In this document: positions 59,980 through 64,000 of the stretch, one piece after another
How the letters are laid out: each line of letters opens with the position of its first letter
Numbering within the stretch: position 1 is the first letter of the stretch
Source of the DNA: Anaeramoeba flamelloides
Taxonomy: Eukaryota > Metamonada > Anaeramoebidae
Length of the DNA stretch: 64,000 bases
NCBI GenBank assembly: GCA_027625915.1
Contig: JANTQA010000075.1
Coordinates: forward strand, 3,100,001-3,164,000
Direction: 5' to 3'
Notes under the pieces: generated by a model
Seen by the model: only the letters and a program-made list of their open reading frames with translations
The model's database searches: none
Told to the model about the DNA's origin: nothing
Translations under genes and position numbers: made by a program

Positions 59980-61259
59980 AATTTTTTTTTAATTGATTTA
60001 AATTTTTTTTTTAATTGATTTTAATTTTTTTTGTCTGCTTTCATGTCATACTTACTCACAATTTCAAAAAAAAAATAAAAAAAAACAAAGTATAAGAGTT
60101 GAACAACTATTTTTTTATTAGTTAAGGTCAATAGATATTGGAATTTTATCTGTAAAGAGAGTCAAAGTTTTAACCTTTTTATTCTATTAAAATATTCCAA
60201 CTTTTTCACCAAAAAAAAAAAAAAAAAAATCAAAATAATTACAAAGAATTTATTTTTTTTCAATTTTTAATATTGATTCCAAGATAGATTAGGTACTGTA
60301 TATTCATTAAAAACGGGGAAAGGATTTTCAAATCACATCTTATAAAAAACTATTTTAATTAAAAATATTAAATTTAACAAAAAAAACTCAAAAAATTCAA
60401 AATTTAAAAAACTTTAATTATTTTTTTTTTTAGTTGTTTTTTTTTGAATAATTTTCTACTAAAACCACAGGTAAACATGTTAAATTTGATTTTATTTGAT
60501 ATAAATTTGAATTAAAACAAAAAAAAAAAAAAAAATATAAAAAAAATGCTTTTTCCTAAAAAAAATATTACTAAAAAAATTGTTTTTAATAGTGGCTATT
60601 GACAAATTTACGGTATTTTAATTTTTTTTTATACCGTAAATATAATTTTTAAAAACAAATTTTCATATTACACAATATATATGTTAGAAAAAGATAAAAG
60701 ATAGAACTAAAAAAAAAAAATTCCTTGTAGTGAAGAGTAAATTTAAATATCTGTACTTATTTCATCGATAATGAAGAAATATCGCGTATATTTTTATTAG
60801 TTGATTTTTCGAAAGATATTTTTATATTTTTTAAGTGCTTTAGCACACAAGAAATATACAAATATCTTGAGATAAATCTACTTATAAAAATAAAGCATAT
60901 TTCTGAAATTTGAGTGTAATACACAAAGTTATTTCACAATTGAAAAGACAATTCAAAAAACAACAACTAAAATAAATAAAAACAGTGAATCATTCTTTTT
61001 ATTTTTAAAAAAGATCTAATGAGGAACTAAAAAATAAGAATGTGAGATATTAAGAATTAAAATTATTCATTTTGGGAATTTTCTTTGTTTTCATAATTAT
61101 AAAATTTTCTTTTTGCGAGTGGGTAATATTTGGAAAGTTATATTACCTCCATATATATATTATAAAATTGCAATTCCTCTATTTTTTGTACTGACATAGT
61201 TTTTTTTTGGTAATATTCTGATCAATCTTTGGGAATTCATTATTTTCTTCATCTTTATC
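59980..61259. other. Gene-free AT-rich spacer
   Basis: Nothing recognised. TTTTAATTGATTTAAATT-type units repeat two or three times at about 59985-60030. ATTTACGGTATTT and AATACCGTAAAT-like strings near 60610-60650 form a small inverted repeat. Confidence 0.4.
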
Positions 61260-61460
<201 letters not shown>

Positions 61461-61552
61461 TTTTTTTCTTTTTCGTTTTCTTTTTCTTCTTCTTTGATTG
61501 TATCTACTAAAACATTTTTTACTAATTGTTTGGTATATATATCATCACTTCT

Positions 61553-62551
61553 CTAGTAGCTATTATATGCTTCGCTTGATCGATGATTTGTGAAGAATCT
61601 CCCTTCATCATCAAGAATTCCAGATCTATTTAGAGAAGTGACAACAGTTGATCGAGTAGATTGTAGAGTTATTATTTTCTTAATATTGACTTTCTTCATT
61701 TTAGCCTTTAAAAGTTGGCCTAATTTATTTCTTCCAATATTTGATTTTTTATAATCAAATTTTTAATTCTTATTCCTATTTATACTGAGCCAAAATCTTA
61801 ATTTTTTATTAAGTTTTGGTGGTAATTTTTTTCTGTACGAAGTTATAATATCATAAGGATCATATTTAAAGCTGGAATAAGAAAATATTCTTTTAAACTT
61901 GCGAAAAGCACCCTTACAATTCAACGTTCCTTGGTCATTTTTGGTCACCGTTTGTTTGACCTCAATGTAATCTCCAATAGTATTGGTTCCCCAAGTAACA
62001 TCTTCGACACAAAGATTAAAATTTTCTCTTCCTCTAATTCCTGTACAAATACCCATACACCAAAACGCAAGGATTAAATGATCTTCTGGATCACTTTGAT
62101 CTAATGATTCAAAAAACTTTTTTTCTTCTTCCTTTGTCAATCCTTCACGCTGTTTCCCAACCTTATTCTCTTCCTTCAGTTCATTTAACTTAATATTAAG
62201 AGCTGTTCTTGAAAGAAAGAAATCTTCTAAATCTGGAGGGTTCTTCATTTTCAGTTACTTATATTCGTGTTCAAAGAAACCAAACAAATTGAATATTTTT
62301 GTTCGAAAGCTGTTCCAGCTATAGTCCTCACCATTAAGTTTTTTTAATCTTGCAATATAAATAGAAATTAATTCATCAAATTCTTCTCTTGGTAGTAAAG
62401 AATAAGTTAAGCCACAAAACCTTCCATTTTCTCTTCCACATAACCAATCATTAAATCTTTTATTTGCATAGTCCCTAGCTAACTTAGTATTTGGGTTTTG
62501 ATAGCCCTCTCTTAACACCCCAAGTAACTCTTGTGAACTTTGAAGATCTTT
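61553..62551 (-). mobile_element. Crypton-like tyrosine recombinase (DUF3504-type) frame
   Basis: The minus strand keeps one reading frame from 62548 to 61556, broken only by TAA at 62257-62255 and TAA at 61765-61763, with TAG at the end (61555-61553). N-terminal part: NTKLARDYANKRFNDWL and YSWNSFRTKIFNLFGFF, like the SAM-like DNA-binding domain of Crypton and KIAA1958/ZMYM-type proteins. Central part: FWCMGICTGIRGRENFNL, with the catalytic Arg of tyrosine recombinases in GIRGRE, then DYIEV and TKNDQG. C-terminal part: TLQSTRSTVVTSL (Q-x-x-R in place of H-x-x-R), TNHRSSEAYNSY (His and the likely nucleophilic Tyr). This is the DUF3504 layout. Beyond the TAG the frame stays open into the hexamer array. 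It has no ATG. It is either a lightly decayed transposon copy or a former host gene of that origin. Confidence 0.7.
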
Positions 62552-62800
62552 TTAATTTTTTTTTTATTCGACATTTGTTTTTCAAAAAAAATAATGACAA
62601 AGAAAATTTTTAGATAACAAAGGAAAAAAAATAAACAAAAAGGTTTTCTTTAAAACTTAAAATGTTTTTATTTTTTATAACTCGTTATGTTCATCTCTTT
62701 TTCATGTTGGTTTAAATGGTTTGTATTAATTAATACTTGAACAAAATCTAAAAAAAACTTATATCTAAAACCCATAAACAAAAATTTTTTTCAACACTTA

Positions 62801-63142
62801 TACACAGGTCTTGCATATTCAAATGTCACCAAATGTCATTTGAAATCACTAAAAAACAGAGTGAAAAAAATAAATATTTTGACATTGAGGATTGAATGTT
62901 TTTCTAATGAATGTTTTTTCAAGGTAATTTGAAATTTTATTTTTTGGTCTTTTGTTCAAAATGATATGTTTTAGTAATTAATAATATCGATGTATTTTCA
63001 ATGTCTGACAATGAATGTCAAATTGAAAAAATGGCATTTTGAAACATTCAACAAAATAATATTTTGTTGTTGAATGTTTTTGCTCTGAATATCAATGTCA
63101 TGTCATTTTTGCAATGTCACTCAATTTTGCAAGACCTGTGTA
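62801..63142. mobile_element. MITE with CACAGGTCTTGCA termini
   Basis: 342 bases. Left TACACAGGTCTTGCA, right its exact complement TGCAAGACCTGTGTA, with TA at both edges. The termini are followed by AATGTCA-type motifs that recur about ten times inside in both orientations (AATGTC, GACATT). Unrelated in sequence to the TACAGTCAGTTTC family. Non-coding. About 250 bases from the start of the Crypton-like frame, but Cryptons lack inverted ends, so the two are probably independent. Confidence 0.75.
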
Positions 63143-64000
63143 CTATCCTAAAATAGTCAAGTCACTGTCTAAAATACCCTTACTTTGAAACAAATAACTC
63201 TTAAAAAAAAAAGTTACAGAAAAACAAACCAACAATTAATTTAGAAAAAAATTAAATCTCATAGGAATAACGAAAACGCAAATTAAAATCAAAAAAACCA
63301 ATTATAAAATTTAACTAATTTAGATTTATCCTATATTTTTGAAATTAAGTTACAAAAAAAAGAGATCAAATCTCAGAAATAAATGTACTCATGATTAAAA
63401 AGAAATGTTGAGAATGAATATCCACCATATTTTGTTTAGTAGATCCCAACTTTTTTTTTCATTTTTTTATAAGTTACACATAAGAGTGAAATAACTTAAA
63501 AAATATAGTTTTTTGAATTTATTGATAAATATACATAATTAAATGAACCCAACAAAATGAGGAAAAGTAAGTTGAATTTAATATAATATTTTAATATTGA
63601 TCATAAAATTTATATAAAATTCGTGTAGTAAAAGGGTTTATATTGTTTTGAAAAAATATTTTAGATTTTTTTTTTTTTTTCAAATGAAATCATGGGTGGG
63701 ACAATTTGTATATTTTTAAGAGAAAAGTATACATAATCATTTTTTAAAAATATATACAAAAATGTTTAAAGAATAAAAATTAGTATACGTATACTTCAAT
63801 ATAAAAATGTAATCAAAAATCAATAGATTTTATATTGATAATCAAAAGTTTAAATTTAAAAGTATGGGGGAATTTGGGTAAATTATTTTACCACATCCCC
63901 ATAAATATCACAAAAAAATCGATTTTTGAAGTTTATAGTACACAAGAGTAAATATGGATATCTTAAAAAATAGAGTTTTTTTTTTCATATCTAATTGATT
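63143..64000. other. Gene-free AT-rich spacer to window end
   Basis: Nothing recognised on either strand. Confidence 0.45.

Noticed and set aside
61553-62551. Reassigned stop codons (TAR as Gln) in the host
   Set aside because: The CC2D2A-like, AP-4, BTB and MYB genes all end at TAA followed by non-coding sequence full of TAA, and use CAA for Gln; a standard code fits.

Overview
This is a very AT-rich, nuclear eukaryotic window: long A/T homopolymers, spliceosomal GT-AG introns of about 120-250 bases, sparse genes, Lys/Glu-rich low-complexity tracts inside proteins, and many short inverted-repeat elements. The gene set fits a free-living amoeboid or amoeboflagellate protist. It includes a CC2D2A-like ciliary transition-zone protein, an AP-4 medium subunit, tandem-BTB proteins, a B-box/ankyrin protein and an animal-type R1R2R3 MYB. 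An Anaeramoeba-like lineage is my best guess, from composition and protein style only; nothing here proves it.

Layout. 0-6 kb: inverted-repeat and dispersed-repeat debris, an orphan exon with two C2-like domains, and the 3' end of a LINE. 6.2-8.8 kb: CC2D2A-like gene. 9.3-11.7 kb: repeat block holding a 535-bp foldback element. 11.8-13.0 kb: tandem-BTB gene (minus). 14.9-15.6 kb: a second foldback. 15.6-18.8 kb: B-box plus about 20 ankyrin repeats (minus). 19-23.7 kb: repeats only. 23.7-30.3 kb: AP-4 mu in at least five exons, with one intron near 4.8 kb full of repeats. 31-34 kb: MITE and repeats. 34.7-35.5 kb: second tandem-BTB gene, flanked by two related copies of a 650-750-bp repeat. 40.1-41.0 kb: secreted, membrane-anchored duplicated Cys-rich protein (minus). 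41-51.4 kb: essentially gene-free. 51.5-53.8 kb: R1R2R3 MYB. 54.5-60 kb: repeats, a decayed piggyBac-like transposon and a cluster of TA-flanked MITEs. 61.5-62.6 kb: Crypton-like tyrosine-recombinase (DUF3504-type) reading frame (minus). 62.8-63.1 kb: another MITE.

The host genes are not an operon or pathway; each stands alone. Exon structures for AP-4 mu, MYB and the secreted protein were reconstructed by hand from GT-AG junctions that restore conserved residues, and should be more complete than open reading frames alone. The most unusual content is the mobile and structured DNA: at least seven copies of one mariner-type MITE, three large foldbacks, two further TIR elements, two long perfect or near-perfect hairpins, and several repeat families (called A, A', B, C, D, F here) shared between distant parts of the window. 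I saw no LTR retroelement, Polinton or other virus-derived element, no tRNA or rRNA gene and no CRISPR array.
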